A stretch of DNA of 64,000 bases. Source: Mycolicibacterium fortuitum subsp. fortuitum. GTDB lineage: Bacteria; Actinomycetota; Actinomycetes; Mycobacteriales; Mycobacteriaceae. The translations under genes were made by a program, and so were the position numbers. Location of the stretch: positions 1,798,001-1,862,000 of the forward strand of contig NZ_AP025518.1 of NCBI RefSeq assembly GCF_022179545.1. The letters are read 5' to 3'. A model generated the notes under the pieces. The model was given only the letters and a program-made list of their open reading frames with translations, had not been told where the DNA came from and made no database searches. Positions 24,550-36,866 of this stretch are shown piece by piece. Numbering within the stretch: position 1 is the first letter of the stretch; every line of letters starts with the position of its first letter.

Positions 24550-25275
24550 TCAGTCGAGTGTGGCCCCGATGCACACGGTGACGTAGGGCAATGCCAGGCC
24601 CGACGAGTTGGCCAGCGCCGGGTGGGTGGCCAGCAGTTCGCGGACCTGCTCCAGCGTTCGCGTCCGCACCTTCTCCGGTGAGGTGATGCAGTAGCTGCGC
24701 GAGGCCACCAGATCGATGAGCGCCTGCGGGGTGAGATAACTTGTCCACTCCACCGTGTGGCGTTCGATCTCGCCGAACGGTTCACCCAGTGCCACCTCGC
24801 TGTTGGGATCATGCTCGGGCCCGATGATGCGGCCCAGATCCTTGACCCAACCGGACCGCTCGTCGCGGGTGTTCCACACCAGGCCCAACCGACCTCCGGG
24901 GCGCAGCACCCGGCTGACCTCTTTCACGGCCCGTTCGGGATCGAACCAGTGCCAGGCCTGGGCCACCAGCACTGCGTCGACGCTGTTGTCGGCCAGCGGG
25001 ATCTCCTCGGCGGTGCCCAGCAGTGCGGGGGTGTCCGGCAAAGAGTTCGACAGCAGCTCAAGCATCTCCGGGATGGGGTCGACGGCGATGACGTCCAGCC
25101 CGCGCTCGACGAGCCGGGTGGTCAGCTTGCCGGTGCCCGCACCGAGGTCGAGCACATCGTGAGCACCCTCGGGCAGCAGCCAGTCGATCGCCTCCGGCGG
25201 GTACGACGGCCGGCCGCGTTCGTAAGCCGCGGCCTCCGAGCCGAAGGACAGGGAACGCGCCTTGGGCGAGCTCAC
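24550..25275 (-). CDS. class I SAM-dependent methyltransferase
   Basis: 241 aa from GTG 25275; GTGA overlaps the metX stop. Motif [18 protein letters not shown], motif [12 protein letters not shown], and [29 protein letters not shown]. It sits third in metC-metX-methyltransferase, as in Rv3340-Rv3342. Substrate unknown; linkage to methionine synthesis suggests it uses or balances SAM. Confidence 0.88.
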   Translation of the reverse strand: MSSPKARSLSFGSEAAAYERGRPSYPPEAIDWLLPEGAHDVLDLGAGTGKLTTRLVERGLDVIAVDPIPEMLELLSNSLPDTPALLGTAEEIPLADNSVDAVLVAQAWHWFDPERAVKEVSRVLRPGGRLGLVWNTRDERSGWVKDLGRIIGPEHDPNSEVALGEPFGEIERHTVEWTSYLTPQALIDLVASRSYCITSPEKVRTRTLEQVRELLATHPALANSSGLALPYVTVCIGATLD

Positions 25276-26402
25276 CGCTGTGCCAACTCCAGTGTGCGGC
25301 GGATCAACTTGCCCACCACTTCCGTCTCGACCAGAAAGCCGTCGTGGCCGTAGGCCGAGTCGACGACGTCCAGGCCGTTGCAGCCGGGCAACAACTCGGC
25401 CAGTTCCTGCTGCAACCGGATCGGATAGAGCCGGTCGGAGGTGATTCCGCCGACGATGACGGGCACCGGACAACCGCGCAGCGCCTCGGCCACCCCGCCA
25501 CGGTCCCGGCCCACATCGTGGGTGGACAGGGCGTCCGAAAGCGCCACATACGTGCCCGGGTCGAATCGACGGGCCAGCTTGCCGCCCTGGTATTCGAGGT
25601 AGCTCTGCACGCCGTAGCGTCCGCCTGCGGTCGGGTCCTCGTCGCCCTGCGCGTCGTTGCCGAAGCGGTCGTCGAGTTCCTCTTCACCGCGATAGGTCAG
25701 GTGTGCGAAGCGCCGGGCGATCTCCATGCCTGCCAGCGGCGCGCGGCCGGTGCCGTAGTAGTCACCGCCCTGCCAGTCCGGATCGGCCTTGATCGCGGCC
25801 ACCTGGGTGCTCTGGGTACCGATCTGATCGGCGGTGGCGCGTGCCCCGACGGCCAGCACCAGTCCGGCCCGGACCTCGTCGGGGTGCCCGACGAGCCATT
25901 CGAGCGCCCGGGCCCCACCCATCGAGCCGCCGACCACAGCAGCCACCTCGGTGATACCGAACGCGGCCAGCGCAGCCCGATCGGCCTCGACCTGGTCCCG
26001 GATCGTGATCTGGGGAAACCTTGAGCCCCAAGGCTTTCCGTCCGGAGCAAGTGATCCCGGTCCGGTGGACCCCTGGCAGCCGCCGAGGACGTTGGTCGAG
26101 ATCGCGCACCACTGGTCGGTGTCGATCGGGGCGCCGGGTCCGGCCACCCCGTCCCACCAACCGGCGGTCGGATGACCGTCGCCCGCGGGTCCGGTGACAT
26201 GAGAGTCGCCGGTCAGCGCGTGCAGCACCATCACCACGTTGTCGCGCGCGGGGGACAGCTCGCCCCAGCGCTGCACTGCGATCGACACGTCAGGCAGGAC
26301 AGTGCCGTTCTCCAGTTTCAGGGCGCCGATGTGCACCACGCTGATCTCGCCTTCGGCAGGCAAGGGCACGGTGGACACGGCCGGTTCTTCGGTGATCGTC
26401 AT
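25272..26402 (-). CDS. metX: homoserine O-acetyltransferase MetX
   Basis: 376 aa alpha/beta hydrolase fold. Nucleophile elbow [14 protein letters not shown]; catalytic Asp and His in [13 protein letters not shown] and [10 protein letters not shown]. Acetylates homoserine using acetyl-CoA, feeding O-acetylhomoserine to the adjacent MetC sulfhydrylase. M. tuberculosis calls this gene metA (Rv3341). 20 bp after the metC stop. Confidence 0.95.
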   Translation of the reverse strand: MTITEEPAVSTVPLPAEGEISVVHIGALKLENGTVLPDVSIAVQRWGELSPARDNVVMVLHALTGDSHVTGPAGDGHPTAGWWDGVAGPGAPIDTDQWCAISTNVLGGCQGSTGPGSLAPDGKPWGSRFPQITIRDQVEADRAALAAFGITEVAAVVGGSMGGARALEWLVGHPDEVRAGLVLAVGARATADQIGTQSTQVAAIKADPDWQGGDYYGTGRAPLAGMEIARRFAHLTYRGEEELDDRFGNDAQGDEDPTAGGRYGVQSYLEYQGGKLARRFDPGTYVALSDALSTHDVGRDRGGVAEALRGCPVPVIVGGITSDRLYPIRLQQELAELLPGCNGLDVVDSAYGHDGFLVETEVVGKLIRRTLELAQR

Positions 26403-26422
26403 GCCGGTCTTCTCTCGCCGTC

Positions 26423-27757
26423 CTACACCGTCGCCGGAGTCTGCGCGACGCCGCTGAACGGACGGGCGGCGGCGAACCCCTGCTCCAGATCGGCCAGGAT
26501 GTCGTCGATGCCCTCGATACCCACCGCCAGGCGCACCAGGCCCGGTGTGACACCGGTGGACAGCTGCTCCTCGGGGGACAGCTGTGCGTGCGTGGTCGAG
26601 GCCGGGTGGATCACCAGCGAGCGGACATCGCCGATGTTGGCGACGTGGCTGTGGAGCGTGAGTGCGTTGACGAACGCCTTGCCGGCTTCCACACCGCCGG
26701 CCAGCTCGAAGGCCAGCACGGCGCCGGTGCCCTTCGGGGCGATCTTCTGACCCAGCTCGTACCAGGGCGAAGTGGGGAGTCCGGCGTAATTCACCGAGGT
26801 GACGCCGGAGTGCCCGGCGAGATGCTCGGCGACCTTCTGCGCATTGGCCACGTGGCGTTCAACACGCAGTGACAGCGTTTCCAATCCCTGCGCGATCAAA
26901 AAGGCGTTGAACGGCGAGAGGGCGCTGCCCAAATCGCGCAGCAGCTGCACCCGCGCCTTGAGGGCGTAGGCGGGCGCGCCGAGCTCGGCGAAGACCACCC
27001 CGTGGTAGCTGGGGTCCGGCTCGGTGAATCCGGGGAAGCGTCCGCTTGCCGCCCAGTCGAAGTTGCCGCTGTCGACGATCACCCCGGCGATCGCCGAGCC
27101 GTGGCCGCCGAGGTACTTGGTGGCCGAATGCACCACGATGTCGGCACCCAGTGCGATCGGCTGGATCAGGTACGGCGTGGCGATCGTGTTGTCCACGATC
27201 AACGGGACGTCGCTCTCGTGTGCCACGGCGGACACCCCGGGAACGTCGAGCACATCGATCTGAGGGTTGGAGATGGTCTCCGCGAAGAAGGCCTTGGTGT
27301 TGGGCCGGACGGCCGCGCGCCAGCTGTCCAGGCTGTCCGGGTCCTCGACGAAGCTGACCTCGATGCCGAGCTTGGGCAGCGTGTAATGGAACAAGTTGTA
27401 CGTGCCGCCGTACAGCCGCGGGCTGGACACGATGTGGTCGCCGGTGCCGGCCAGATTGAGAATGGCGAACGTCGCGGCCGCCTGGCCCGAGGACAGCAGC
27501 AGCGCGGCGACGCCCCCTTCGAGCGCGGCGATCCGTTGCTCGACCACGTCGGTCGTGGGATTCATGATCCGGGTGTAGATGTTGCCCGGCTCGGCCAGGC
27601 CGAACAGCGCGGCGGCGTGGTCGGTGTCGCGGAACGTGTACGACGTCGTCTGGTAGATCGGCAGGGCCCGTGCGTTGGTGGCGCTGTCGGGCGTCTGGCC
27701 GGCGTGGATCTGCTTGGTCTCGAACGACCAGTTGGCGACGATCTCAGGATTTGTCAT
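26423..27757 (-). CDS. metC: O-acetylhomoserine sulfhydrylase (MetC/MetY)
   Basis: 444 aa from ATG 27757 (GGAGGAG at 13-19 nt, rather far). PLP-dependent Cys/Met metabolism fold: [45 protein letters not shown]-lysine in [13 protein letters not shown]. Makes homocysteine from O-acetylhomoserine and sulfide. The open frame continues upstream without similarity. Under a SAM-IV riboswitch, so repressed when SAM is high. Confidence 0.94.
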   Translation of the reverse strand: MTNPEIVANWSFETKQIHAGQTPDSATNARALPIYQTTSYTFRDTDHAAALFGLAEPGNIYTRIMNPTTDVVEQRIAALEGGVAALLLSSGQAAATFAILNLAGTGDHIVSSPRLYGGTYNLFHYTLPKLGIEVSFVEDPDSLDSWRAAVRPNTKAFFAETISNPQIDVLDVPGVSAVAHESDVPLIVDNTIATPYLIQPIALGADIVVHSATKYLGGHGSAIAGVIVDSGNFDWAASGRFPGFTEPDPSYHGVVFAELGAPAYALKARVQLLRDLGSALSPFNAFLIAQGLETLSLRVERHVANAQKVAEHLAGHSGVTSVNYAGLPTSPWYELGQKIAPKGTGAVLAFELAGGVEAGKAFVNALTLHSHVANIGDVRSLVIHPASTTHAQLSPEEQLSTGVTPGLVRLAVGIEGIDDILADLEQGFAAARPFSGVAQTPATV

Positions 27758-27810
27758 GGCTGGGGTATCTCCTCCGGTGACGGGACGAGGAAGGTCAGGG
27801 GTGCGGTCGG

Positions 27811-27891
27811 CTACCAGGCGTCGGGCTTGCCGTCTACGACGACCGGCTGACACCTAGGGTTCACTGACACATACACATGGGTGGCCTCCAT
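27811..27891 (-). CDS. 26-aa ORF in the metC leader
   Basis: ATG 27891 with a Shine-Dalgarno-like AGGGA 6-7 nt upstream, directly after the riboswitch. It encodes a peptide starting MEATHVYVSVNPRCQP and ending DGKPDAW, stop 27813..27811. It ends 53 nt before the metC start. Hydrophobic Val-rich centre with one Cys. It may be a small protein or a translated leader whose ribosome site is the switch's output. Not proven to be translated. Confidence 0.5.
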   Translation of the reverse strand: MEATHVYVSVNPRCQPVVVDGKPDAW

Positions 27892-27926
27892 CAGGTTTCC
27901 CTGTCTGTCTGGGGGCCCGTACCGTC

Positions 27927-28047
27927 GGACCCGCGCTTGCCTTACAGCCGCGAACGACTGCTCAACCTGGTCATCACCCGGGGCACCCCACCGCGGTTGG
28001 AGGGTTGCCGGCCAGCAAGCCGGGGCTTGATGCTGACACTCATGACC
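27927..28047 (-). promoter_or_regulatory. SAM-IV riboswitch
   Basis: On the minus strand, from GGTCATGAGTG (28047..28037) through GCCCCGGCTTGCTGG, CCGGCAACCCTCC, GGTGGGGTGCC, GGTGATGACCAGG to GCAAGCGCGGGTCC. This is nearly identical to the remembered actinobacterial SAM-IV aptamer. It binds S-adenosylmethionine and should turn down the metC-metX-methyltransferase mRNA. A -10 TAAGCT at 28060..28055 puts the start of the RNA just before the aptamer. Confidence 0.93.
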
Positions 28048-28054
28048 GGCCTGC

Positions 28055-28060
28055 AGCTTA
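28055..28060 (-). promoter_or_regulatory. -10 element of the met operon
   Basis: TAAGCT on the minus strand fits the TAnnnT consensus and lies about 8 nt upstream of the first aptamer base. The -35 is not clear. Confidence 0.5.
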
Positions 28061-28246
28061 TCGCAACGCGTTGAGGCCATGCCAGTCGGTTGCCCGGGGC
28101 GTTTGCCCGTTCTGTGGTGTAGGGACCTGGTGGACGCCCGGTCGTAAGCCAAAGTTACTGGTCAGTAATGAAAGCTGCCCCTTCGATGCGGTAGCCGTCC
28201 TTGTAGTCTGGCCGCGAATACAAGAGCAGCGAATAACCACGAGTGA

Positions 28247-28265
28247 CAACGAGTGATCCTCGTTG
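28247..28265. promoter_or_regulatory. short inverted repeat upstream of icd
   Basis: CAACGAG and CTCGTTG flank 5 nt, 28 bp before the icd ATG. ACGAGTGA is also directly repeated (28239 and 28249). It may be a 5' UTR hairpin or an operator. The rest of the 28061-28293 interval showed nothing else recognisable. Confidence 0.4.
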
Positions 28266-28293
28266 AACCGAGACTCACGCCGGGAGAGCAACC

Positions 28294-30537
<2,244 letters not shown>

Positions 30538-30555
30538 CCTGCGCTCAGCTCTCTG

Positions 30556-30607
30556 AGTCTGCGCTCAGATCGTCGAAACGCGTGTTTTCTCGATCTGAGC
30601 GCAGACT
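30556..30607. repeat. long-stem hairpin repeat, copy 1 (icd terminator)
   Basis: A perfect 17-bp stem: AGTCTGCGCTCAGATCG (30556-30572) and its complement (30591-30607). The 18-nt loop itself can fold (GAAAC/GTTTTC). A further partial copy of the left arm (CTGCGCTCAG) lies at 30540. It sits between convergent icd and hydrolase genes, so it can terminate both. The same core and right flank recur at 59559-59610. Confidence 0.85.
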
Positions 30608-30630
30608 GGACGCCCTGCGCGCGTAGTCGG

Positions 30631-31458
30631 TTAGCCCGTCGCGCGTGTTTGGTCCGTGTGCCGGTCGACGAACTCGGTGATCAACCGGGTGATGGTGTCG
30701 GGTGCCTCGAACATCGGGACGTGTCCGACCCCCTTGAGGGTGGTGACGACGGCGTCCGGCGCCAGGCTGTTGGTGAAGTGCCGAGTGAAGCGCGGCGCGG
30801 GCAGCACGCGGTCCTTCTCGCAGATCACGAGTTGGGTCGGAGTGCGCGAGTTCTTGATCTCCATCAGGCCTGCGGTGGTCAGTGCCTTGACCATGAGCTT
30901 GAAGTACGCGGGGCAGTGTGCCAGGTCCTCGATCAGATCGCGACGGTCGCTGTCGTTGAGCACTTCGGGCGTGGCGCTCACCGCGAGATATGAGATCTGT
31001 TTGGTCAGTGGGAATTTCAGCAACTGCTGTCGCAACACCGCAGTGGACAGCACGATCGGCAGGGCCGCCATGAACTTGGCGATGATCTCGTACTTCGCCA
31101 GCGTGTGCATCGACCACCCGCCCGCGGGCGCGATGCCCGTCAGCGTCCTGGCCCGGCCGCGGCGTTCCAGCTCGAAGGCCACCCAGCCGCCGAGCGAGTT
31201 GCCGACGATGTGCGCGGTGCACCAGCCCAGTTCGTCGAGCCGGCGTTCGACGTCGTCGGCCAGCGTCGCCACATCGAGGAGCATCGGTGCGTGCGCGCCA
31301 CCGTGATGGCCGGCCATGGTCGGCGCGAACACCTCGTAGCGCCCGGTCTGCGCGAGCTGCGGTGCGACGTACTTCCACACGCTCTGTGACAGCAGGAAGG
31401 GATGCAGCAACAGAATCGGTTCGCCCGATCCCAGGTGGATGGGAGCACGTTCAGCCAT
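30631..31458 (-). CDS. alpha/beta hydrolase
   Basis: 275 aa from ATG 31458 (MAERAPIHLG). Oxyanion region LLLHPFLLSQSVW, nucleophile elbow GNSLGGWVAF, Asp in ICEKDRVLPAPRF, His in GVGHVPMFEAP: a complete catalytic triad. Substrate unknown. The open frame extends upstream into unrelated sequence. Divergent from xthA. Confidence 0.85.
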   Translation of the reverse strand: MAERAPIHLGSGEPILLLHPFLLSQSVWKYVAPQLAQTGRYEVFAPTMAGHHGGAHAPMLLDVATLADDVERRLDELGWCTAHIVGNSLGGWVAFELERRGRARTLTGIAPAGGWSMHTLAKYEIIAKFMAALPIVLSTAVLRQQLLKFPLTKQISYLAVSATPEVLNDSDRRDLIEDLAHCPAYFKLMVKALTTAGLMEIKNSRTPTQLVICEKDRVLPAPRFTRHFTNSLAPDAVVTTLKGVGHVPMFEAPDTITRLITEFVDRHTDQTRATG

Positions 31459-31528
31459 GCCGCCAGACACTAAGGTGATACCGCCGGTACCGCAAGGGCC
31501 TGTCGGTGCGGATCGGTAGGGTCTGGGC

Positions 31529-32338
31529 GTGGCATCTCCGGCTTCCCTGACCGTCAGCACCATCAACGTCAACGGCATTCGCGCCGCGGTCAAGCAGCGC
31601 TCCACCGAGAATCTGGGCCTGCTGCCCTGGCTCAAGGAGACCGAGGCGGATGTGGTGTGTCTGCAGGAGACTCGCGCCGACGACGAGCAGCTCAACGATG
31701 CCCTGGCCCCCGCCCTGGCCGACGGCTGGAATCTGGCCTCGGCGGTTCCGCACGTCAAGGGTCGCAACGGCGTCGCGGTGCTGTCCCGGCATCCCATCGA
31801 GGCGGCACGGTTGCTGGTCTCCGACGAATTCGAGGCCCACGGGCGCTACCTCGAGGTGGACACCGCGGGCGTGACGGTGGGTAGCGTGTACGTCCCGACA
31901 GGCGAGGCGGAGACAGACCGTCAGCTCGAGAAGGAGCGGTTCATGGCCACCATCGCCGCCCGGATGGCCGAGCTGCGAGACCGTGACGCGGTGCTGTGCG
32001 GTGACTGGAACATCGCCCACACCGAGAACGACATCAAGAACTGGAAGGGCAACCTGAAGAAGGCCGGCTTCCTGCCCAGTGAACGGGCCTGGCTCACCGA
32101 GCTCCTGGGCACCGGCTGGGTGGACGTGGTGCGGGTACTGCATCCCGATGTGGCCGGGCCCTACAGCTGGTGGTCGTGGCGCGGCAAGGCATTCGACAAC
32201 GACGCCGGCTGGCGCATCGACTATCACCTGGCCAGCCCGACGCTGGCGGTCAGGGCGGCATCGGCTCGGGTGGACCGGGCTGAGCTTTACGCGCTGCGGT
32301 GGTCCGACCACTCACCGGTGACCGTCAGCTACGGCTGA
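31529..32338 (+). CDS. xthA: exodeoxyribonuclease III (XthA family)
   Basis: 269 aa from GTG 31529. AP-endonuclease/exonuclease III motifs: STINVNGIRAA, VVCLQETRADDEQ (metal Glu), GDWNIAHTENDIKN, and SDHSPVTVSYG (catalytic His) at the C-terminus. Base-excision repair at abasic sites and 3' phosphates. The 3' end overlaps the convergent TIGR03086 gene by 10 bp. Confidence 0.92.
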   Translation: MASPASLTVSTINVNGIRAAVKQRSTENLGLLPWLKETEADVVCLQETRADDEQLNDALAPALADGWNLASAVPHVKGRNGVAVLSRHPIEAARLLVSDEFEAHGRYLEVDTAGVTVGSVYVPTGEAETDRQLEKERFMATIAARMAELRDRDAVLCGDWNIAHTENDIKNWKGNLKKAGFLPSERAWLTELLGTGWVDVVRVLHPDVAGPYSWWSWRGKAFDNDAGWRIDYHLASPTLAVRAASARVDRAELYALRWSDHSPVTVSYG

Positions 32339-32946
32339 CGCCAATCCGGCCGACGGCCCAGGTGGGCCAGGATCTTCTCGAAATCCGTTGCGGGCGAGGC
32401 AGTGACGGCCCGCGCGAACGGCGAGGGCGAACTGTCACGGAAATCGCCGTCGGGGATCGCCATCACCAGCGGCAGCAACGCGGTGATCACATCGGCCGGT
32501 AGTTCGAACGGTATGCCGAGCGTGGCGGCGACATCCCAACCGTGGACGGCGTAATCCACGAAATGGAAACCGATCGCCAACGCTCCCGGGAACGTCGCGT
32601 CCGGCCCGAACTCGGGTAGGGCAAACGTCGCCTCGGAGATCCCGTCGGCCGCGAAGGCGTCGAGCACGTCGTGTGCGGCCGCAGCGTACGTGCCGGCCGG
32701 ATCGGCGCGTATGGCGTCGGCCACGGTCCCGGCATCCCAGACGGACTCGTCGGCGCCGTGTCCGCGTGCCGCCGCGGCGAAGCCGCGATGTTGGGCGGTC
32801 ATGTGGGCGAGCAGGTCGGCGAGTGTCCATTCGGCGCAGGGGGTTGGCCGATCGAGATCGCTGCCGCGGACCCTGTCGACGACTTGGGCCGATCGCAGAA
32901 CGACGGTGCGGTGGAGAGGACGGAGGTCGGCTTCAATAGTAGGCAT
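32329..32946 (-). CDS. TIGR03086/MDMPI-type metal-binding protein
   Basis: 205 aa. DinB/maleylpyruvate-isomerase-like four-helix domain: CAEWTLADLLAHMTAQHRGFA with candidate metal His residues, and FHFVDYAVHGWDVAATLG further on. Such proteins can be mycothiol-dependent enzymes or unassigned. Divergent from a MarR regulator that starts 51 bp away, its likely controller. Confidence 0.85.
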   Translation of the reverse strand: MPTIEADLRPLHRTVVLRSAQVVDRVRGSDLDRPTPCAEWTLADLLAHMTAQHRGFAAAARGHGADESVWDAGTVADAIRADPAGTYAAAAHDVLDAFAADGISEATFALPEFGPDATFPGALAIGFHFVDYAVHGWDVAATLGIPFELPADVITALLPLVMAIPDGDFRDSSPSPFARAVTASPATDFEKILAHLGRRPDWRQP

Positions 32947-32948
32947 GA

Positions 32949-32961
32949 GCTTACGATAAGC
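32949..32961. promoter_or_regulatory. MarR operator candidate
   Basis: GCTTACGATAAGC: perfect 5-bp arms GCTTA/TAAGC around CGA, followed at once by another TAAGC (32963-32967) and, 16 bp on, by GCTTAC (32983). It lies between the two divergent start codons, 2 bp from the TIGR03086 ATG. Confidence 0.6.
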
Positions 32962-32997
32962 ATAAGCACATCATCTGGCAACGCTTACGCTGATCCG

Positions 32998-33411
32998 GTG
33001 TCGAAGCGCCCGGACCTGGCGGCCATGCTGGCCCCGCTGATGCGGGAGCTGATCGCGGCCGAGCAGCCCGTGCTCGACGCTCACGGCCTGACGATGTGGG
33101 GCTATGTCGTCCTGCTCGCATTGGACCGGTCATCGGTACGGACACAGGCAGCGCTGGCCGAGGCGATCGGCGCCGACAAGACGCGGATCATCCGCACCCT
33201 CGATGACCTGCAGCGGCAAGGGTTCATCGAGCGGGAGGCCGACCCCGACGACCGGCGTGTGCGGTTGCTGGCCATCACCGAAGCGGGCCGCGCGGTCAAG
33301 GATTCCGCGCAGCGCGAGATCCAGCAGGGGGAGGAGCGCTGGCTGGGTGAGCTGTCGGCCGACGAGCGCGCGGTGTTCTTACGGGTTCTGCAGCGGCTGA
33401 CCCCTGAATAA
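32998..33411 (+). CDS. MarR family regulator
   Basis: 137 aa from GTG 32998; the longer open frame overlaps the divergent gene. Winged helix: LTMWGYVVLLALDRSSVRTQAALAEAIGADKTRIIRTLDDLQRQGFIEREADPDDRRVRLLAITEAG. The DDRR wing is typical of MarR. Likely represses the divergent TIGR03086 gene and itself through the GCTTA-type repeats. Confidence 0.9.
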   Translation: MSKRPDLAAMLAPLMRELIAAEQPVLDAHGLTMWGYVVLLALDRSSVRTQAALAEAIGADKTRIIRTLDDLQRQGFIEREADPDDRRVRLLAITEAGRAVKDSAQREIQQGEERWLGELSADERAVFLRVLQRLTPE

Positions 33412-33420
33412 TCCGGATGA

Positions 33421-34461
<1,041 letters not shown>

Positions 34462-34481
34462 GCACTGGGGAGGGGTTGGCG

Positions 34482-35498
34482 GTGGACGAGCCGGAGAAGC
34501 CGGGATTCCTGGACCGGCTGCGCGCCCGCTTTCCCTGGTTCGACCATGTGATGCGGGCGCAGGAGCGCTACAACGATTGCAACGGCAACTTCTATGCCGC
34601 TGGCATCACATATTTCACGATCTTTGCGCTGTTCCCGTTGCTGATGGTGGGCTTCGCCGCCGGTGGTTTCCTGCTGTCGCGTCGTCCGGACCTGCTCGAA
34701 GAAATCGAACACCGCATTCGGCAAGCGGTCTCTGGTGACCTGGGCCAGCAACTGGTCACCCTGATGGATTCGGCTATCGCCTCCCGCGGCACGGTCGGCG
34801 TGATCGGTCTCGCCACCGCGGTGTGGGCGGGGCTGGGTTGGATGGCCAACCTGCGCGAGGCGCTGAGTCAGATGTGGGAGCAACACGCCGAGTCCAACTT
34901 CGTCGGCAACAAGCTCTCAGATCTGCTCGCCTTGGTGTCGGCGTTCTTGGCGATGGTGATCACCATCGGGCTGACCGTCCTCGGCGACCCTGCGCTGATG
35001 CGTAAGGTGTTGCGGTGGATCGGCCTTCATGACGGCGCCGTACTCGGCGGCGGATTGCGCGTCATCTCGATAGCGGTGTCGATCTCGATCTCGTGGCTGT
35101 TGTTCAGCTGGATCATCTCGCGCCTACCCCGCGAACCGGTTCCCTTCCGCAGGTCGATGCGGGCCGGGCTGCTGGCTGCGGTGGGCTTCGAATTGTTCAA
35201 GCAGGTGGCGTCCATCTATCTGCAGTCCGTCCTGAACGGCCCAGCCGGGGCGACGTTCGGCCCGGTGCTGGGCCTGATGGTGTTCGCCTATGTCACCGCG
35301 CGCCTGATCCTGTTCGCGACGGCCTGGGCTGCGACGTCCGAGGAGAGCCTGGCCGAGGCGCCGGTGCTGCCCCCCGACCCCGCGCAGATCATCACCAGGG
35401 TGCAGGTCCGCGAGGGAGTCGGGGTGTCCGGCGCGTTGGCCGCCGCGGCCATGGGAGCCATTGGTGCGCTCGGGCTTTCGCGCTTGCTGCGTCGTTAG
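34482..35498 (+). CDS. YihY/BrkB family membrane protein
   Basis: 338 aa from GTG 34482, 6 nt after the Shine-Dalgarno GGGGAGGGG; a TTG at 34476 abuts that site and is less likely. Six membrane helices with the family landmarks DCNGNFYAAGITYFTIFALFPLLM and GATFGPVLGLMVFAYVTARLILFATAW. Long called ribonuclease BN by mistake; the true role is unknown. 20 bp after trpS, likely cotranscribed. Its stop overlaps the SMR exporter stop. Confidence 0.9.
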   Translation: MDEPEKPGFLDRLRARFPWFDHVMRAQERYNDCNGNFYAAGITYFTIFALFPLLMVGFAAGGFLLSRRPDLLEEIEHRIRQAVSGDLGQQLVTLMDSAIASRGTVGVIGLATAVWAGLGWMANLREALSQMWEQHAESNFVGNKLSDLLALVSAFLAMVITIGLTVLGDPALMRKVLRWIGLHDGAVLGGGLRVISIAVSISISWLLFSWIISRLPREPVPFRRSMRAGLLAAVGFELFKQVASIYLQSVLNGPAGATFGPVLGLMVFAYVTARLILFATAWAATSEESLAEAPVLPPDPAQIITRVQVREGVGVSGALAAAAMGAIGALGLSRLLRR

Positions 35499-35812
35499 TG
35501 GCTCACTGCTTTCAGGCCCACGATGCAGCCCACGACGCCGAGCATCAGCAGTACCTTGACCACTGACGCGGATTCGGCACCGGTGATCATGGCGAAACCG
35601 ACGGTGAGCACGGCGCCGATGCCCACCCATACCGCGTAGCTGGTTCCGGGCGGCAGGCTGCGCATCGCGATGGCTAGTCCGATCATCGACAACACAAGGG
35701 CCACACCGAATATCACCGACGGCCAGAGCCGGGTGAAGCCTTCGGTCTTGCTCAGGGCAGTCGCCCACACCGCTTCCAGAACGCCTGAGACGACGAGAAT
35801 CAGCCATGCCAT
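35495..35812 (-). CDS. gdx: SMR-family guanidinium exporter (Gdx/SugE type)
   Basis: 105 aa, four helices. Residues AWLILVVSGVLEAVWATALSKTEGFTRLWPS include the conserved Glu13 and Trp of SMR transporters; PPGTSYAVWVGIGAV is the SugE/Gdx subtype signature. Shine-Dalgarno GGAGG 6 nt before the ATG. It is preceded by a guanidine-III riboswitch, so the substrate is probably guanidinium rather than drugs. Confidence 0.9.
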   Translation of the reverse strand: MAWLILVVSGVLEAVWATALSKTEGFTRLWPSVIFGVALVLSMIGLAIAMRSLPPGTSYAVWVGIGAVLTVGFAMITGAESASVVKVLLMLGVVGCIVGLKAVSH

Positions 35813-35826
35813 GGCACACCTCCAAA

Positions 35827-35870
35827 CACCCCGTCTTTTCGCTGGCCGGGTACGGGTGCGCCTCGTCCGG
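35827..35870 (-). promoter_or_regulatory. guanidine-III riboswitch
   Basis: On the minus strand CCGGACGAGGCGCACC, then GTACCCGGCCAGCG, AAAAGACGGGGTG. This matches the small pseudoknot of the guanidine-III (mini-ykkC-like) aptamer as remembered from the Thermobifida fusca example (CCGGACGAGG... CCGTACCCGG... CAAGACGG). It lies 4 nt above the Shine-Dalgarno, a position suited to translation control. Confidence 0.9.
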
Positions 35871-35920
35871 TGCCATGTGCTGGCATCAGCCATTGTAACA
35901 ACGACGTAACATTGCAGGCT

Positions 35921-36769
35921 GTGAGCTTGGCAACCACCTGGTCGCGGTCGATCGGCATCGAAGTACCAATCGTCAACGCGCCGATGGGCGGTGCCGCAGG
36001 CGGCCGGTTGGCTGCCGCGGTCTCCGCCGCCGGAGGCCTGGGCATGATCGGTATGGGCAGTTCGGCGACGGCCGATCAGCTGACCGCCGAATTGGCGCAA
36101 CTCGACGGGCGGATCTTCGGAATCGGCCTGGTGCACTGGGTCGTCCAGGATCGTCCCGACCTGTTCGAGGTGGCGCTGGCCGCCCGGCCGGCGTTGTTGA
36201 GCGTGAGCTTCGGTGAGGACTGGGAGTGGGTGCGGCGGGCGCATGAAGCAGGCCTGACGGTGACGACTCAGGTCGCGACCGTCGATGCCGCTCGGCGAGC
36301 GGTTGACGCCGGTGTCGATGTGGTGGTGGCACGGGGAGCTGAAGGCGGCGGCCACGGTGAGCCGACCATCGGGACGCTGCCGCTGCTGGCAGACGTGCTC
36401 GATGCCATCGACGTGCCGGTGCTCGCCGCGGGTGGGGTCTCGTCGGCTCGGGCGGTGGCCGGGGTGCTGGCTGCCGGGGCGGGTGCGGCGTGGGTGGGCA
36501 CGGCTTTCGCCGCGTGTTCTGAAGCGCTGACGCCGTCTCCGGCGCGCGATGCGTTGATTGCGGCCGATGGTGACGCCACCGAACTCACCACCGAGCACGA
36601 TGTCGCCGCCGGATACCGATGGCCGCCCAGCATTCCGGAGCGCGTGCTGCGTGGATCGCCGGTCAATGCCGGCCAGGGCGTGGGGGCGGTACGCCGCGAG
36701 GAGTCCGCGGCAGAACTCGTGAGGTCGCTGGCCGAAGGTGCCGAGCGGCTACTCCGGCGCTGGCACTGA
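35921..36769 (+). CDS. nitronate monooxygenase-like FMN protein
   Basis: 282 aa from GTG 35921; TAACAT about 12 bp upstream could be a -10, giving a nearly leaderless mRNA. TIM-barrel motifs of the 2-nitropropane dioxygenase family: VNAPMGGAAGGRLAAAVSAAGGLGMIGMG, VVVARGAEGGGHGEP (phosphate/flavin loop with the conserved His), VLAAGGVSSARAVAGVLAAGA. Divergent from the guanidinium exporter. Substrate uncertain. Confidence 0.87.
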   Translation: MSLATTWSRSIGIEVPIVNAPMGGAAGGRLAAAVSAAGGLGMIGMGSSATADQLTAELAQLDGRIFGIGLVHWVVQDRPDLFEVALAARPALLSVSFGEDWEWVRRAHEAGLTVTTQVATVDAARRAVDAGVDVVVARGAEGGGHGEPTIGTLPLLADVLDAIDVPVLAAGGVSSARAVAGVLAAGAGAAWVGTAFAACSEALTPSPARDALIAADGDATELTTEHDVAAGYRWPPSIPERVLRGSPVNAGQGVGAVRREESAAELVRSLAEGAERLLRRWH

Positions 36770-36771
36770 CA

Positions 36772-36812
36772 GGCCTGCCAATCCGCCGAGAGCGGCGGCG
36801 GATTGGCAGGCC
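36772..36812. terminator. 16-bp-stem terminator between convergent genes
   Basis: Arms GGCCTGCCAATCCGCC and its exact complement, 9-nt loop, directly after the nitronate-monooxygenase stop and 55 bp before the glycosyltransferase stop. Likely bidirectional. Confidence 0.85.
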
Positions 36813-36866
36813 CGGAGTGTATTTAACCCGTGTGGCAATTACATTTCAGCCGAATCGGCCAATTCA

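Noticed and set aside
27877..28074. 65-codon plus-strand ORF in the metC-icd gap
   Set aside because: It is the complement of the SAM-IV riboswitch and has no ribosome site.
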